A stretch of DNA of 64,000 bases from Corallium rubrum (GCA_964035015.1 CAXIUP010000007.1:275501-339500), one strand, 5' to 3'; positions 1 through 11,881 are shown, counted from the first letter of the stretch. The notes: generated from the sequence alone by a model not told the origin. A program made the numbers and translations.

Positions 1-295
1 GCGTTAGCGCGAAATTTGAACGTCAAGAGTGCAAACATATGCCTAATATTTACATGGAAGAAAACTGTAAATTCGCCAAATCGATTGCCTTTCAAAATAG
101 TTTGAAAGGTTGCACACATACATCGAAACGGGGTCTTATGTTTTCGCAGGAAAGGAGCTCGATCGTTAGGAATCAAACTCGCCCTGCTTTTCAAACATAA
201 ATATTGAAGACTTCGACTTACCTTTCGTATTAGTAATATCATAGTTTGTTTTGCGAGACACACGGTATTCTCATTGGCAATCCAATCATATTGTT

Positions 296-545
296 AGAAT
301 TCAAATTACTCGAATTTTAAACCCACATTACTAAAACTCGAAATACTCGAATCGAATTACTCAAACTCACATTACTTGTATATATATAATTACTCGAAAT
401 CCCATCACTCGAACTCAAATTGCTTGAACTGACATTACTGGAACTCACATTGCTGGTACACAAATCGAATTACCCGAAATCGAAATAATCAGACTCAAAT
501 TTTACTCGAACTCGAATTACTCGAATTCAAATTATTTCAACTAAA
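296..545. repeat. degenerate minisatellite, unit about ATTACTCGAACTCAA
   Basis: The phrase ATTACTCGAA(C/A)TC(A/G)AA recurs with substitutions and small indels about every 15 bases. No open frame or other signal is seen here, nor in the first 295 bases. Confidence 0.6.
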
Positions 546-1351
546 TAAACGCCTGTAAAATTAAATATGCCCAAACACAATAACGCATTTTAACAAAGTT
601 TTTCATCTTAAACTTTGTCATTTAAAAGTTTCAATAAACAGAATTGAGAAAGTAAATTAAAATTAAGTATTATTCGATTTATTTTGATATTCTTTTTAAT
701 TGGTTGAGAGACCGCTACGTCACCTTCAAATAATTGCCTATAAATAAAAGTCTGCTCATGCGCATTAGCGGGAAATGATATTTTGCAGCAAATAATATTT
801 TGCTCATGCGCGTTTCAGTCAAGCTTCCAAGAAATGAGTGGACATAATTACAGGTAAGCAATGTCAAATTAAAAACACATCGAAAAATAAAACAATTAAT
901 GAACTCGGTTTTCACAAAATATCGTGATTTGTCAGTGTCCCGGAGTTCAGTTATTTGCTTGCCACTGATAAGTATAGGTTATTTTGAGGCCACGAGGCGA
1001 TATGTGATTTATTCACCGAGGGCGAAGTACTTATTTTTCACATGGCGAAGTTGACAGGATTTCATAATAAGGAGTGGTGCGGGGGATATTAGACGGGACG
1101 ATAAGAGGAGAATATTATAGCGAGGAATGGTAGAGGGGAATATTAGAGCCTTAGTGGAGAATATTAATCTATTGTTTTGCCAGGGGCTATTGAATATATT
1201 CCCCTAAAAGAACAAAGGAAACCGAGGTATCTGAAAAATAAACCAGGATATTTTGCTCAACCTCGTCCAATAATTGTTACTTATGAGTATTACATTTTAA
1301 AATAATTGAGTTTCAAGATTCTAGGTGAAAAACTACAAGTATTAAACTAAC

Positions 1352-1438
1352 CAAATCGTTGTGCTTCTTGAAGACGTTCCATGCTTGGACCAAAAGCTTG
1401 GAAAAAAGTTGGACTTTCGGCCATCAACGCATGATCGC
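1352..1438 (-). CDS. exon of a ZNFX1-like host helicase gene
   Basis: Minus-strand exon between acceptor ATTCAAAG and donor GTTAGT. It is 87 bases: 2 leading bases, 28 open codons and 1 trailing base. It reads DHALMAESPTFFQAFGPSME followed by RLQEAQRF. This resembles the ZNFX1 stretch just before the helicase core, where a residue run of the form ES..F(F/Y)(E/Q)A(F/Y)....(L/M)..LQ is expected (recalled, not searched). The phase fits the exon at 1679-1764, since a trailing G plus a leading GC gives Gly. ZNFX1 proteins are superfamily 1 helicases acting on RNA in antiviral sensing or small-RNA inheritance. The helicase domain itself would lie beyond the left edge. Exon borders are by eye and need RNA support. 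Confidence 0.55.
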
Positions 1439-1678
1439 CTTTGAATATAAACAGAAAATCACATTGATCAAATATACGAAACTGTATATCCCATAACGTG
1501 AATGGACTTTAAACAAACAAATTAGTGATTCTAATCTAATCCAATCTAATCTAAAAACGTCAAATTTACAGGATATTTTTAACTGAACACAATATGAACA
1601 ATTAGCCAAAAAATCTCTCACTGAACAATCGTAAAAGCACATGCTGGTCACTGGCACAGCCAAAACCATTCGGTGTAC

Positions 1679-1764
1679 CTTTTTTAGTCAGTTCCTGTAA
1701 CTTGAGTAGAACCTCGGCATCATCCATAGTGTTACGTTCAGAGCACAGTTTAACATACACAATT
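1679..1764 (-). CDS. exon of a ZNFX1-like host helicase gene
   Basis: Minus-strand exon between acceptor TTAATAACAG and donor GTACAC. It is 86 bases: 1 leading base, 28 open codons and 1 trailing base. The peptide begins IVYVKLCSERNTMDDAEVLL. Phase matches both neighbours: the two As ending the exon at 5875 plus its leading A give Lys, and its trailing G joins the GC of the exon at 1438. The peptide alone is not diagnostic. The assignment rests on position, phase and the recognisable exons either side. Confidence 0.45.
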
Positions 1765-2779
1765 CTGTTATTAAAAAAATAATATAGTACACTATATGGG
1801 ATATATATAATAAAATGCGGTTGTTGTTACTTCAGACAACTAGTAGGAAACCTGTTTTAACTATTCATTTATATGTGGGTTGATGATGTCATCGTTCTGC
1901 TTGGTGCGCTTGGTGTTACTTATGCGAAATTTATTCCTGTGGCGACATTTTGAAAATATTTCAGTTCGTTTGTTGAGGAGATGATTCTTGTCGGCTTTCA
2001 TAATAAATAATTTTTCGTTTACTGAACTACAATGCTTGTAACTTTGAATATTACGGTCAGAATTTCGTCCAAACGGTCAGGTCTAAAGCACTGCATAAAA
2101 GTGAGATAACTTCTAGTTTTTTCTTTTTTACACCATTTCCTTAAATTCCCGCGCGTTTTGATCCGGCATGAAATTCATCCCGGTCATCCGGGAGCACTTT
2201 GTTTACTCCATATAAACCCGGGATGAAATTCATCCCGGGCAACTGGGACATCCCATGCAGTACACCGCGATCATATAAGCAGGCCCTTAATTACGTTAGT
2301 AGCAAGTCAGTTACGTTGTAGGGGGCAGTTTTCTTTAATTCGGCAGTTGCAGGAAGATTTTTCAGTGATGTTCTTTTCTTTAGAAAGGACGCGGAAGTTG
2401 TGTTTGTTGACGATATTGCTCATATTTTCCATGCACTTGTAACTGACTTTCACTGTGTTTCTGTTGAAGACTTTATTTAGTTTGTTAGTAAGTGGGAAGT
2501 GTTGTCTAGGAGGTTGAGAAATTTCTGGCCTAGGTTGGATTTTACGCTTTTACTGAAAGGCGGGTTAAACCAAATTATATTGCTGGATCTTTTTTTCTTT
2601 TGACTTGTTGATTGTGTGGGTGTTTCGCCAGGAATAAATTCGATGTTGGAATGGAAACCACTGTGTTTGAGGGCATCGTTGTAGGTAGGTGCGGCATTTT
2701 CGAATGTGGCAGAATATGATGAAAGACTTGATATTCTTTGGCTGATAGATTTCGGTAGCTGCTTTAAAGTGGATGGCGG

Positions 2780-2983
2780 GTGGAGAATGAAGGTCGCGAA
2801 TTTTCGGGGGATTGGTCTATTCTGAAACGCGCGCGAGCATATGAAAGTGGAGCAAAACGGTGTAATCTTTGCCTGGAAGAAAAATTATTTATTATGAAAG
2901 CCGACAAGAATCATCTCCTCAACAAAAGAACTGAACCGCATTTTATTATCTATATACATTCGCTCTATCCTTTAAGATATTGA
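2780..2983 (+). pseudogene. GIY-YIG endonuclease C-terminal fragment of a PLE
   Basis: The 67-codon open stretch contains EGREFSGDWSILKRA and then a GAKRCNLCLEEK motif with the paired cysteines typical of the C-terminal endonuclease domain of endonuclease-bearing Penelope-like elements. It duplicates the end of the reading frame at 4541-4978 with a few substitutions, and it stops early at an unrelated tail. It is a truncated copy and cannot be functional alone. Confidence 0.6.
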
Positions 2984-3091
2984 GTACGCTATTCAAAGTC
3001 AGTAGACTGTCTCCAACAATCTTATATATTTTCAAAGCACCTGGTACTTTCCAGTTGTGTACACTCTCTATTGGCCTAATCCTACAACAGA

Positions 3092-4470
3092 ATGAAGAAG
3101 ATCCGTTTCGACTATTCATTAAAGAACATCCCTATTCCACCACTAGACGTCTATCGTAGAAAGTTTATTGAGAAAGTTGAAAACGTTGTCACTAGAATGA
3201 GATGGAAGGCCCACTTCTCATTCAACGGCGAAACTTCCCGCAGCAGCAACATCACATACGGCCTAAAAACAACCAAACCCGCACCGCACTAAACGAATTG
3301 AATAATTTTGAAGAAGACCTCCTAAAAATGGCTGAAAGCATCAAATTTAGAAACCGCAATGACCGGTTTCTTTCCAGTCTTTCCAACGACGCGACGCTCA
3401 AAGGATACGCTCATCACCTAACATTATGACATTCGCCGATAAACCCAGAAACTTTTATGAAATGAAACCCGAAAAATACAACCGACTCCTCACAGAGAAT
3501 ATAACGAAGAATTTCAAGCTCGGAAGCGTTCATGCAGTTACTTGACGAAATCAACCAACAATCGAAAAACACCGCAAGCGCTTTACAAATCGACGACAGA
3601 ATAGAATCTATGGCCACAAACCAAGCTTTCATTTCACTTAAAGACCACAAGGAAAATTGTCAGAACAATCCAAAATGAAGACTTAATTACCAATCCCGCA
3701 AAATCCGATCTTGGCAACATAAGCAAAATAATCTTAGACCGAATCAACAGCAGCATCCGATCCAACCTTTCCGTGAACCAATGGAGAAACTCAACGACTG
3801 TCACCGAGTAGTTTCGAGCTGTAAAGGAGAAAAGTAAGCACATCTTCATCTCTTTCGACATCGTTGACTTTTACCCATCGACATCCGATCAGAGCTACTG
3901 GACAAAACCATCTCCTGGGCCAGTCAACACACCTCAATAACCGCACAAGACATCACCATTACCAAGCACTCGCAAAAGTCGCTCTTGAAACCCACCAACC
4001 TTTCAAGAAATCGAACGATGACACCCATCAACAGTCACTCCAACCACCCGCCATCCATTATAAAGCAGCTACCGAAATCTATCAGCCAAAGAATATCAAG
4101 TCTTTCATCATATACTGCCACATTCGAAAATGCCGCACCTACCTACAACGATGCCCTCATGCAAACACAGTGGTTTCCATTCCAACATCGAATTTATTCC
4201 CGACGAAACACCCACACAATCAACAAGTCAAAAGAAAAAAAGGTCCAGAAATATAATTTGGTTTAACTCGCCTTTCAGTAAAAGCGTAAAATCCATCGTA
4301 GGCCAGAAATTCCTCAACCTCCTGGACAAACACTTCCCACCTACTAACAAACTACATAAAGTCTTCAACATGCAGAAACACAGTGAAAGTCAGTTACAGC
4401 TGCATGGAAAATAAGAGAAATATCGTCAACAAACACAACTTCCGCGTCCTTTCTAGAGAAAAGAACAACT
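3092..4470 (+). pseudogene. Penelope-like reverse transcriptase remnant
   Basis: Several short frames in different phases together carry PLE polymerase signatures: FISLKDHKE near 3625-3650, an AKS-type stretch near 3700, and the catalytic-type phrase FDIVDFYPS near 3856-3885. The last corresponds to the first metal-binding aspartate motif of the RT palm. Frame changes and stops near 3290, 3540, 3660 and 3880 show the gene is dead. Beyond 3880 the sequence keeps only patchy similarity to the element; the inverted arm at 1801-2770 gives a second degraded copy of it. Confidence 0.55.
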
Positions 4471-4540
4471 GAAAAGACATCTGCCTGCAACTGCCGAATT
4501 AAAGAAAACTGCCCCATAACGTAACTACCTCGCTACTAAC

Positions 4541-4978
4541 GTGATTTACAAGGCTGAAGTCACTACAACCGACGATGAAGTACAGAATAATTACATCGGT
4601 ATGACCGCAAACCAGTTCAAACTACGCTTCAACAACCACAACAAATCTTTCCGTAATCCAAAAAACTCAAAAGAAACAGTTTTATCAAGTTACATCTGGA
4701 AGTTAAAGAATGAAGGTCGCGAATTTTCGGTGAATTGGTCTATTCTAAAACGCACGCGAGAATATGAAAGTGGAGCAAAACGGTGTAATCTTTGCCTGGA
4801 AGAAAAAACATTTATTATGAAAGCCGACAAGAATCATCTCCTCGACAAAAGAACTGAAATATTTTCAAAATGTCGCCACAGGAATAAATTTCGCATAAGT
4901 AACACCAAGCGCGCTAAGCAGAACGATGATATCATCAACCCACATGTAAATGAATGGTCAAAACAGGTTTCCTACTAG
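4541..4978 (+). pseudogene. GIY-YIG endonuclease domain of a Penelope-like element
   Basis: This 145-codon frame has the order expected for the C-terminal GIY-YIG nuclease of PLEs. YKAEVTT is followed by NYIGMTANQFKLRFNNH, in which YIG is the second half of the GIY-YIG signature and the Arg is a catalytic candidate. Next come ETVLSSYIWKLK, then GAKRCNLCLEEK with its CNLC cysteines, and KADKNHLLDKRTE near the end. In the full element it lies downstream of the RT and makes the nick used for insertion. Here it is the best preserved piece but is cut off from an intact RT. The start is a domain boundary, not a true initiation site. Confidence 0.65.
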
Positions 4979-5373
4979 TTTAATAAAAGTAGTGTGCTGC
5001 GTAGGCAGTGTTGAAACAACAATCGAAATATGGTATAGTAGGTTAATACTACCGCGAAACAGAGAACGTAAGTGGTCTAACGTTTCGAGCGAAGGCCCTT
5101 CGTCCACGGGCGTGAAACTCCGAGTAACAACAACCGCATTTTATTATTTATATATTCGCTCTATCCTTTAAGATATTGAGCACTCTATTTAAGGGGGGGA
5201 GGAGTGTCCGCAGTCAATATCTCACAAAGTATGCTATCGAAGTGAAACTTAGTATGCTAAATTTTCTTAATTATTACTGCAGTTGCAAGCTACCAAGCAA
5301 TGTTCTTTGTAAACATGGGAAGAAAGAACTGTAAAATATAACCCTAATATTTTGATAAAATTCTGACGTCTGC

Positions 5374-5445
5374 TTCAGTAGTGTGGTGGTAACATCGTCG
5401 GTTTGCACGCGAACGAGATCGAGTTCAAAACCTGGGATGCGACAT
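5374..5445 (+). ncRNA. tRNA-Ala-like SINE head or tRNA pseudogene
   Basis: The stretch has an A-box-like TAGTGTGGTGG near 5379, an anticodon-arm-like GGTTTGCACGC (TGC anticodon, Ala-like) and a B-box-like GAGTTCAAAAC near 5421, at tRNA spacing. The acceptor arms do not pair, so it is not a working tRNA. It is best read as the Pol III promoter of a tRNA-derived SINE or as an old pseudogene. Confidence 0.35.
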
Positions 5446-5629
5446 GCAATTTTCTTCATATCAATATATTTTACGAAATATCATCCTTAAATTTTTCTTT
5501 GTTCTTTGTTCTTTGTTGCATTTTTCTTCAAAAAAATAGAGTTTTTGTTTTTTTATTTCAAATATTCTACCAGAATTAAAACTATATTTTCATTCCAACG
5601 GAAGTAGCTATTTCCAGGCCTCCAATAAA

Positions 5630-5692
5630 AAAAGAGCGCAAGGGGGTTGCTGTAAAAGCGGGCGAGGGGTTATTGCATTTATGTATTTCTAG
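5630..5692. repeat. short dispersed repeat shared with 11905-11962
   Basis: The phrases AAAGCGGGCGAGGGGTTATTGC and TTTATGTATTTCTAGT match 11926-11962 with only a few changes. They look like one end of the same unidentified dispersed element. Confidence 0.5.
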
Positions 5693-5874
5693 TAAATACT
5701 CGAAACGTTACAATGGTTACAATTTACAAACGTTACCATTAAACTTTCCACCCACTCCTTTCAAGTCTAGATAGTAAATAGTATTAGCAGAATAGTATTA
5801 GCAAGCTAATACATGTTTAATGTGTTCTAATTTACAGAAAAAGTTGCTCTATTATAGAATTAGTTTCAACATAC

Positions 5875-6009
5875 TTTGTGTTTGAATGTTTCAGGCGTTC
5901 TTCTTTTGGAGGAGAGTTTCCAATAGTTGCCCAAACTGGACATCTGAACTTTTTGTCCAATGAAATGCACATCAAGTTTCCATAAAGTACATCCTTGCTT
6001 TCCTCTTCG
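5875..6009 (-). CDS. exon of a ZNFX1-like host helicase gene
   Basis: Minus-strand exon of 135 bases between acceptor TATTTTTTTAG and donor GTATGTT, with 1 leading base, 44 open codons and 2 trailing bases. It reads EEESKDVLYGNLMCISLDKK and continues FRCPVWATIGN. The phrase (S/K)..LLYG(S/N)L(V/M)C(M/I)S and a following (F/W)AT(V/I) are, from memory of the family, a recognisable segment of ZNFX1 upstream of the helicase core. The leading C completes a Ser codon with the AG ending the exon at 9602, and the trailing AA continues into the exon at 1764. This is one of the more diagnostic exons. Confidence 0.6.
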
Positions 6010-9000
6010 CTAAAAAAATAGACCAACAAAAATTAAAAAAAAAGTTAGCGTTTTCCCACTGATCTCTATATAACTGGATTGCTCATCTGTATGGCTCCAA
6101 AAATGAAGTGACCGGAGATGGCGAATTTGGAGTACCAAGATGACGGTCACAGAATTTACTCTGTATGTTTTCGTGGCACGAGAAGAGACGAAAAGAGCTA
6201 CATTAAGAAAATTTCAGCTATTGGTATCAAACAAAGAACAGTGTGCAAGGTTTATAAACTTAGTTTTTGCATTTGTTAGTATTATTAAGCAGTAAAACGT
6301 GTTATTTCGTAGTTTTTTTCTCTGCCCGGTAATTGATAAACTTGCCTATATCACAAAACTGATAAAAGAAACAACGAATTCAACTATCTTCATTATGAAA
6401 CTATTTATTCACTTCATTGTATTTTCCCTCTGTTTTCCAGGTATTAAATGGTAAATTGACATCTGACAATTGTTTTACGGCTTTTCCGACTGCCCCCCGG
6501 CACTCTATATTCTGGTACATTGGACCTGGAGTACCAATATGGTTTTCCACTAATTGAATGCCTATCGTCTACACCCATAAGGCATAGGCACGATAAATAG
6601 TCTATGTCTTCCACCGCGTCTCTCTGACTAATATCTACATTAACTGAGCTCTGTTTACTGGGCAACCCATAAATTAAAGGAGAATGACATTGACCAACTG
6701 GGATAAATACGGCTATGGTCCCCTTGGACCACAGCCGCATTTATTAAAAAGTCATAATTAAATTATATAATTATTTTCCATAATTCAAACTAAAGATTGA
6801 GCCCAGTAAAGGTGAGGGCAATGAAACGCCAGATAGGCAAAAAATAATGCAGAATCTAATACACAACAAAGCAGAAAGGTGGTCAGCTAAAGGGGAGGCG
6901 GGTGGTCAAATTGAAATAGATTCGTCTTCATAACTTGACGAAGAACAGCGCTTACTGAGACTCCATCCTATTCGCTTGCAAATATTTCCTTTTTTGTTTC
7001 CTTTATGACGTGAATCAAATTATAGACGGACGGCCAACCTCAATAAAAGTGCCTGGAAAACACCTTTGATGGCATTTCGTGTTACAAGCAGGTAACCACC
7101 ACAGAAATGTAGCTTAGACTTCGACAAAGACGACTAGGCCGGTTGCCATCCTAGGGGATTTTATGTGAAAATTTTGAGGTTTTCTACAGCTATTTCACGC
7201 GCTACGAGCTGGATTGAAAATTCCAAGTTCGGTTTCCCTAGCAACAATTTCGTTCGGGTACATTCTTGTGATTGGCCAGGTTACAATTACATAGCCAATG
7301 AGAACACGCGAATGGTAAAACAAGCCCCCGGCACATTGATACCGGCGCATTTCATGCAAACTATATTCGATCTGAATATTCAACTCTTAAGTTTTTATAT
7401 TGAGCGAAATCAGGCTATTTTATTGCAAGAAGGCAAAACGACAACAACTGAAAGTTTGTATAAGATTGTAGATATATTCAAGCGTTTATTGTTATAATAT
7501 ATTATTACAATATCGTAAGTTATATTTGCTATTTTATTGTTGAAGTGGGTGTTGACAGGTTGCAAATGAATGAAGCTTGTTTGCAGAGAATTTGTGATTC
7601 ATTTCTTCAATTGTGTTTGGCAACAGAAGACGATTTGGTGTGAATATTTCAGCAGCAATTAAGGTGCTATTTGAAATAGAGACAAGAGAGTGAGATTTCA
7701 GCCATGGAATATTCTTCTCAAGTCTTTGGAAGCAAAGATCTGGGCATCTGGCACACCAAACCAAACTTTCGACAGCAGTGTTTCTTTCAACACTTGACTA
7801 TGCTATACAGACAGACAAGAATCTCCAATTTCATGGACTATCTGAATAACTAACTGAGGTGTTGTGTTCAAATTTAGGTGTATCAACGCCATGTTTCTTG
7901 TTTGTTTGTCATTGTGGCTGATGCGAATTATGACATCCGAAACTTTACGCGCGCTGATTGGATGACCGAAAACATTAGCCAATCATCGTAAAACATTAGG
8001 ACTTATTTCATTCCTCCACCAAAAACCCATCTGTCGTCAAAGAGGGAATTTCAAAGCCGTAGTGTGCTTTCAAAAAACTCCAAATTTTTATATTGAAATC
8101 CCGAATTACGGATGGCAACCCCCCCAAACCTTCAAAGTAAACACTATATTCGATGCGATCTAGCGTGGTTGCCTGCTTGTAACAAAGAATGCCATCAACA
8201 GTAATATTTTGGATCCTTGGCCGGCCGTCTATTAATAAATTCTTGCTCAAGTGTCCTGTTTATCTATAGCGCAGCTAATAATAAGACTATATGCGTGCCC
8301 AGTCATTGCCTATTAACTCGCCGTCCTCGAGTTGCTATGCGTAATCAAGGGAGTGGCTAAATCATGATTACATAGGATTGGGTGAAGGCCTATACCGAAA
8401 CTAGAACAACTCTATACTCACTTGAATCTCAAGTTCGAGAACGGGGTTATTCCAATCAAATAAAAATCTTCATCACGTCCGTAAAGCTTGCAAAATTGGC
8501 CACAGGTAATCTGACAATTTTACCTACATTCCCAACAAAACCAGATGGAATTTAACCGCCAATGGGAATCTTTCTATAGGGTGTTCGTTCGTAGACTTTG
8601 TATATAGTGAAGTGGTTTTTCAATATACTGGCAAAAAAACGACGTTTTTTGAAAACCGGTTTAATCAATGTTCATATCAGGCTTTCAGCGAGAAACCAAA
8701 ACACGAACAAAAATTTTGGGAAAACATAGGTATTTCTTCATAATCAATTTATATACCACTACTTTCTCAGTTACACACAGGCGATATCTCCCCATTTACG
8801 CCATGCAGGAGTTCATGCAATATCCATTGTCGTGCTGTCAGACTCCTCCGCAATTTTTACAGGTTGAATTCGTCTGTTGCAGTCTTACCGAAATACGAAC
8901 CTTGTTTGGCACTTAAGTATCACCAAGTTATCAAACTGGTCGCTTTTCTTCTTCTTCTTTTCTATTTCCGACAATGTATATATTTGAGTGTCATGTGCAG

Positions 9001-9140
9001 GAGCCACGGGACAATTGCCCTACACCCTATCCAGAACTTTCTGCGATGTCTGTATGCATGCATCTTCCCCAGAGAGGTCATAAGTAGACTACTTTCGGCA
9101 GTTGAATGGCAAGTTGGACAGCCGGGGCTTTGTTTTCTTA
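6010..9140. other. intron sequence without a recognised gene; one inverted repeat pair
   Basis: No recognisable gene was found. Open frames at 6444-6740 (minus), 7165-7497 (plus), 7534-7764 (minus), 8008-8250 (minus) and 8668-9187 (plus) show no motif I know and no convincing splice context. The stretch 7022-7100 recurs inverted at about 8165-8242; both share ATAGACGG, TTGATGGCATT and TGTTACAAGCAGG. This suggests the two ends, or two copies, of a dispersed element of about 1.2 kb. Confidence 0.45.
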
Positions 9141-9555
9141 AGCCTGGTTTCCATATAATCGCTATATACCATCGCCACGATCGCTGAAAAATGATCTCGG
9201 CGATCGCAACGATTGTAGCGATCATATGAAAACCACTGACGCAACGATCGCTACGATCGCGATCGCCACGATTGCCGAGATAGAAAATGTTCGATCTCCG
9301 CGATCGTTAGGTTTTGTATGGAAACGGTGATTTTGCAATCTCAGCGATTTTGGTGATCAGTATGCATCCCTGCATGCGGACCATTGAAACATTGGCTGCG
9401 GTCAGTCATGGATCCCAGCGGACCATTAAAAAATAAACAATGGCCGCGATCAGTGATCATATGGAAACAGCGACACGATTGTTGATCGCTACGATCGTTG
9501 CGATCGCCGAGTTAATTTTTGAGCGATCGTAGCGATTATAATATGTAACCAGGCT
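9141..9555. mobile_element. MITE rich in GCGATCG words
   Basis: About 415 bases bounded by an imperfect inverted repeat, AGCCTGGTTTCCATATAATCGC on the left and the complement of AGCCTGGTTACATATTATAATC on the right. The inside is full of CGATCG / GCGATCGTAGCGATC words that can self-pair. It has no coding capacity. The class is not certain. Confidence 0.6.
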
Positions 9556-9601
9556 ATAGAGGTATTTATCTTTTTAGTTCGTCTTTAAACGCAACACATA
9601 C

Positions 9602-9735
9602 CTGTCTTCCTTTCCAACCTCTTCGTAAGCCTTGTACTTCAACCTAATTGTAACTTCGGAATCTCTCGGCAAAAAAATGTCATGAAGCGTTATCCTGTTT
9701 GACAATAGAATTCGCATAAACTCGTTGATTTCCGT
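9602..9735 (-). CDS. probable exon of the ZNFX1-like gene, abutting a pentamer array
   Basis: The minus frame reads EINEFMRILLSNRITLHDIF and continues through LKYKAYEEVGKED to donor GTATGT. Its 2 trailing bases (AG) plus the leading C of the exon at 6009 give an in-frame Ser codon. Its left neighbour in transcript order is the (CCATA)n array, and no convincing acceptor AG lies between the array and the exon. The nearest candidate is TTTTTAAAG at about 9925-9933, which would place the array inside the exon but in a phase that does not fit the exon at 12892. The exon start is therefore unresolved, and the array may have disrupted it. Confidence 0.4.
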
Positions 9736-9910
9736 ATATGGTATGGTGTCAGATCGGTATACGGTACGGTATAGAACGGTACGGTATAGCATGGTATGGT
9801 ATGGTGTGGTATGGTATGGTATGGTATGGTATGGTATGGTGTGGTATGGTATGGTATGGTATGGTATGGTATGGTATGGTATGGTATGGTATGGTATGGT
9901 ATGGTATGGC
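9736..9910. repeat. TATGG pentamer microsatellite
   Basis: Over 30 near-perfect TATGG units (CCATA on minus), with GTACGG/TATAGAACGG variants at the left end. Open frames through it encode only Tyr-His-Thr-Ile-Pro type repeats and are not evidence of a gene. A second block of the same pentamer lies at 12688-12731. Confidence 0.9.
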
Positions 9911-11664
9911 ATTTTACTTCCTTTAAAAACCATTAGAGTGACCATGGCGGTCACGCATTTGAGTGCTTTGTACCTTACATTTTGCGTTGTCGTTCCTTTC
10001 GCCTACACTGGTTCGAGTTTTACGATAATCTACCCCAACTATGAAGTAATCACGGAGAGCTTGTTTGGTTTATTTAATGGATATTTTGCTCTGCCTAACG
10101 CTATTTATCAATCTCAGTTGTCTTCCTACGTGCCCTTAGATCTTTGGGTTGCGGATGCAATATGTTTGAGAGCAACTTCTATTCGAAGTCAGTCATTCGA
10201 TAAAGAAGAGAATTCGAAGAGAAGAGACTCGATTGGAAGCCAACTAGATCTGGCTTTGGTCATGGGGTATGGCCTGGCCTGGGTCCCTTACTGTTTACGA
10301 TCTATGTTAATGAATTATTTGATATTATCAAACGTCACTTACCTGATGCGCATGGCTACGCTGATGACACGCAGTTATACGTGTCTTTCAGCCCGAATGA
10401 AGTGAATGGTCAGATTGATGCGGTTGCTGCTATTGAACGTTATATTGAGGACGTAAAGCAATGGTTGACACAGTCTAAGTTGCTTCTGAATGATGGCAAA
10501 CAGAGTTTCTTATTATTGGCACCAAACAGCAACTTGCTAAAGTCAGCATTGATCACATCACTATTGGTGATTCTGATATTGTCCCGCAATCTCCTGTGAA
10601 AAACCTAGGGGTGTGGTTTGACACTAATCCCCGAGCCCGGGCGTAGGGCCGAAGGCCCGGAGCCCGGGTGAGGGTGCTAATCTCGACATGCGTGGAGTCC
10701 ACTTTACACGCGTGTAGAAAAAGCAAGGGAGACAAAATCTGGGAAATGGTTTATATATATACGTCGTAGGGTGTCACGCGGTAAAAATAATTGGGCACTG
10801 GTGACTAGCTTTGAAGCAAACTTATAGTTATTTCCATATTTTGCGAAACAAAATAGTTTCAGATGGTTTCGTTTTAAACGAAAAGAAGCAGAACAACGAA
10901 TAAAAGAAGGATACAAACAGCCGGTTTAATATATCTTGAAGAGAAACCAGAAAACCTGAAGAAACCAAACGTATGGTAAACAAAAACTCGATCTCAATTG
11001 TAGTGTTTGTGGTCACAGGTCACTCAGTGGTCTCAATATCATGTTAAAGTTGACGGTAGGGCATTTGTTTTTATTTATTTTGCTGATTGTAATCGGAATT
11101 TATTCATTAATATATTCTGTAAACGCCAAGAACGGCAAGACTTTTAAATAGAACCCTTTTAGGCACTCGTCAGTTGCTGTAAACTTTATAATCTAGCAAC
11201 TATCATATAAAGTTTTATACCTTGTCCTTTAATATGTTCTTTTCAAGTTTTTGCTTTACCCATTAAGCAGTATACAGCTTCACGTTTTCGTGCTTCCCCT
11301 TTGCTACTGTGGACGTGATGTTTTTCATTGACTTAATTGCAAGCACTTATCATAAATACTCATAGGCTATGTTTGTCCATTTTCTTTTGTCCTGTATTAT
11401 ACACACTGAAATTTATAGGTTGTCTGTTGTTTTTATCTCCTATTATAAATGTAGTTTTTGAGCTGTTAACTTTTAATCCTGCCATTGCAAAACATAAAAG
11501 TTATGGTTTGGAAACCTTCTAAATGGCTAAAAACAATATATTTTTACAACCAGAGTTTAATATGAAATCTGTAAGTTTTCCTTTGATATGTTCAACTTTC
11601 ATTTTAGTCATCATAATCATAAATTCTGTAATTATCCTGAGGAATTATATCAGGAGTGCTTATT

Positions 11665-11766
11665 TTAACCCTTTATAGCCCAGGACGTTTCCAGTTGACA
11701 AGTAAAATCGTCTGGCGTTAGCCAGAGTAAAATACTAAAGGTGGCCAATGGGCTATAAAGGGTTAA
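11665..11766. mobile_element. piggyBac-type MITE, copy 1
   Basis: TTAA-flanked 94-base element with inverted ends CCCTTTATAGCCC and GGGCTATAAAGGG. The TTAA target and the CCC/GGG termini are the hallmarks of piggyBac. It has no coding capacity. Confidence 0.75.
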
Positions 11767-11779
11767 GCGAGAGAGTTTC

Positions 11780-11881
11780 TTAACCCTTTATAGCCCAGGA
11801 CGTTTCCAGTTGACAAGTAAAATCGTCTGGCGTTAGCCAGAGTAAAATACTAAAGGTGGCCAATGGGCTATAAAGGGTTAA
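11780..11881. mobile_element. piggyBac-type MITE, copy 2
   Basis: Same sequence, length and orientation as the copy at 11665-11766, as far as can be read, and also flanked by TTAA. Only 13 bases separate the two copies. Confidence 0.75.

Larger units (their letters stand above)
1801..5195. mobile_element. broken Penelope-like element (PLE) with an inverted arm
   Basis: A composite retroelement. The part from about 3090 to 5195 runs forward and holds RT remnants, a GIY-YIG region and a 3' tail. A fragment at 2787-2990 repeats the GIY-YIG end in the same direction. The stretch 1801-2770 is an inverted, gapped copy of roughly 4080-5150. The 3' end phrase CCGCATTTTATTAT occurs three times: reversed near 1815, and forward near 2938 and 5132. 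Tandem and inverted partial copies are usual for Penelope-like elements. The short palindrome near 2160-2260 (CCGGGATGAAATTCATCCCGG-like) looks like a separate small insertion. Confidence 0.65.

Noticed and set aside
5040-5130. Possible hammerhead ribozyme in the Penelope-like 3' region
   Set aside because: Some Penelope-like elements carry hammerheads, but no CUGANGA...GAAA core with matching stems could be found here.
9574-9954. Tyr-His-Thr-Ile-Pro repeat protein on minus and Met-Val-Trp-Tyr-Gly repeats on plus
   Set aside because: Translations of the TATGG microsatellite; only the non-repeat end of the minus frame (9602-9735) is kept as a probable exon.
9942-10250. Signal-peptide-like plus-strand ORF (MAVTHLSALYLTFCVVV)
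   Set aside because: It runs into LINE sequence in the wrong frame, has no splice partner and lies in the intron of the minus-strand gene.
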